64,000 nt of DNA from Paraphysoderma sedebokerense. Taxonomy: Eukaryota; Blastocladiomycota; Physodermatomycetes; Physodermatales; Physodermataceae. Positions 63,120 through 64,000 of the stretch are shown one piece after another. The stretch is taken from NCBI GenBank assembly GCA_025602915.1, contig JAHLJZ010000014.1, forward strand, positions 124,001 to 188,000, in the 5' to 3' direction. Numbering within the stretch: the stretch's first letter is position 1; each line of letters begins with the position of its first letter. A program made the position numbers and the translations under genes. The notes under the pieces were generated by a model. That model worked only from the letters and a program-made list of their open reading frames with translations. It was not told the DNA's origin and ran no database searches.

Positions 63120-63421
63120 CTGTCATTCTAAAATAAATTCCCTGTAGGAGGAGTTGAAATTATATAAATTGTTCAAAATTTAACAGCATTTCAGGTCCGG
63201 CAAGCCATTTTTAAGAATTCAAAACCAAAACAGCACAAGCTCTAATCACCGCAGTCTCGGGAAATGATTCAAACCGGTATTATGATGTTTATCACATTAC
63301 TTCAATAATCCAACCACAGATATCGTCCTCTTCGTACAGTCACGAATAAACAAAAAGGTCATATTAATGGATTTATTATAGTCCACATTCTTCATACAAT
63401 CGCATATTGAAAGGTGCTGAC
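63120..63421. other. Convergent intergenic region
   Basis: About 300 bp between the BBOF1 and second SDHB stop codons, AT-rich; no gene seen. Confidence 0.45.

Positions 63422-64000
<579 letters not shown>

Overview
The window reads as nuclear DNA of a flagellated (zoosporic, chytrid-like) fungus. Genes are dense, carry many short GT-AG introns (mostly 50-110 nt), and lie on both strands. The core genes are fungal or general eukaryotic: NADH glutamate synthase in a single chain, beta-COP, calcineurin A, Nog2, Syo1/HEATR3 and SDHB. Several other genes are normally kept only by organisms that build centrioles or flagella: alpha-tubulin N-acetyltransferase, NEDD1, basal-body orientation factor 1 (BBOF1), a tau-tubulin-kinase-type kinase and an LRRC34-like leucine-rich-repeat protein. 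No species can be named from the sequence alone.

Layout. 0-9.5 kb: an unrecognised basic nuclear-looking protein cut by the left edge, a histidine phosphatase with two tiny 5' exons, a TilS-type tRNA(Ile)-lysidine synthase, and divergently from it NOG2. 9.9-17.2 kb: GLT1 (16 exons). 17.2-19.9 kb: GC-skewed upstream DNA and a poorly resolved coding-like patch. 19.9-25 kb: a TTBK-like kinase and a T4-phage-type ATP-dependent DNA ligase with a mitochondrial-looking leader. 25.3-27.7 kb: an SDHB gene whose first three exons and start region lie in a perfect 1000-nt tandem duplication. 27.9-36 kb: an alpha/beta hydrolase, ATAT1, SYO1/HEATR3 and an MDR oxidoreductase. 36.5-49.4 kb: RFWD3, beta-COP, calcineurin A and EI24. 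49.7-52.5 kb: a TMEM256/DUF423 gene whose first exon lies inside the 3' coding end of a membrane-bound hydrolase-fold protein that lacks its nucleophile serine. 53-63.1 kb: an LRR protein, tRNA-Met, an Mtc2-like protein, NEDD1 and BBOF1. At the right edge: a second, conventional SDHB gene, cut by the window.

The exon models below were built by hand from GT-AG (twice GC-AG) sites. Phase was checked so that total coding length divides by three for most genes. The parts worth a second look are the SDHB duplication and paralogue pair, the two GC-AG introns, the tiny first exons, the overlapping TMEM256 and pseudo-hydrolase genes, the phage-type ligase and the unresolved 18 kb patch.
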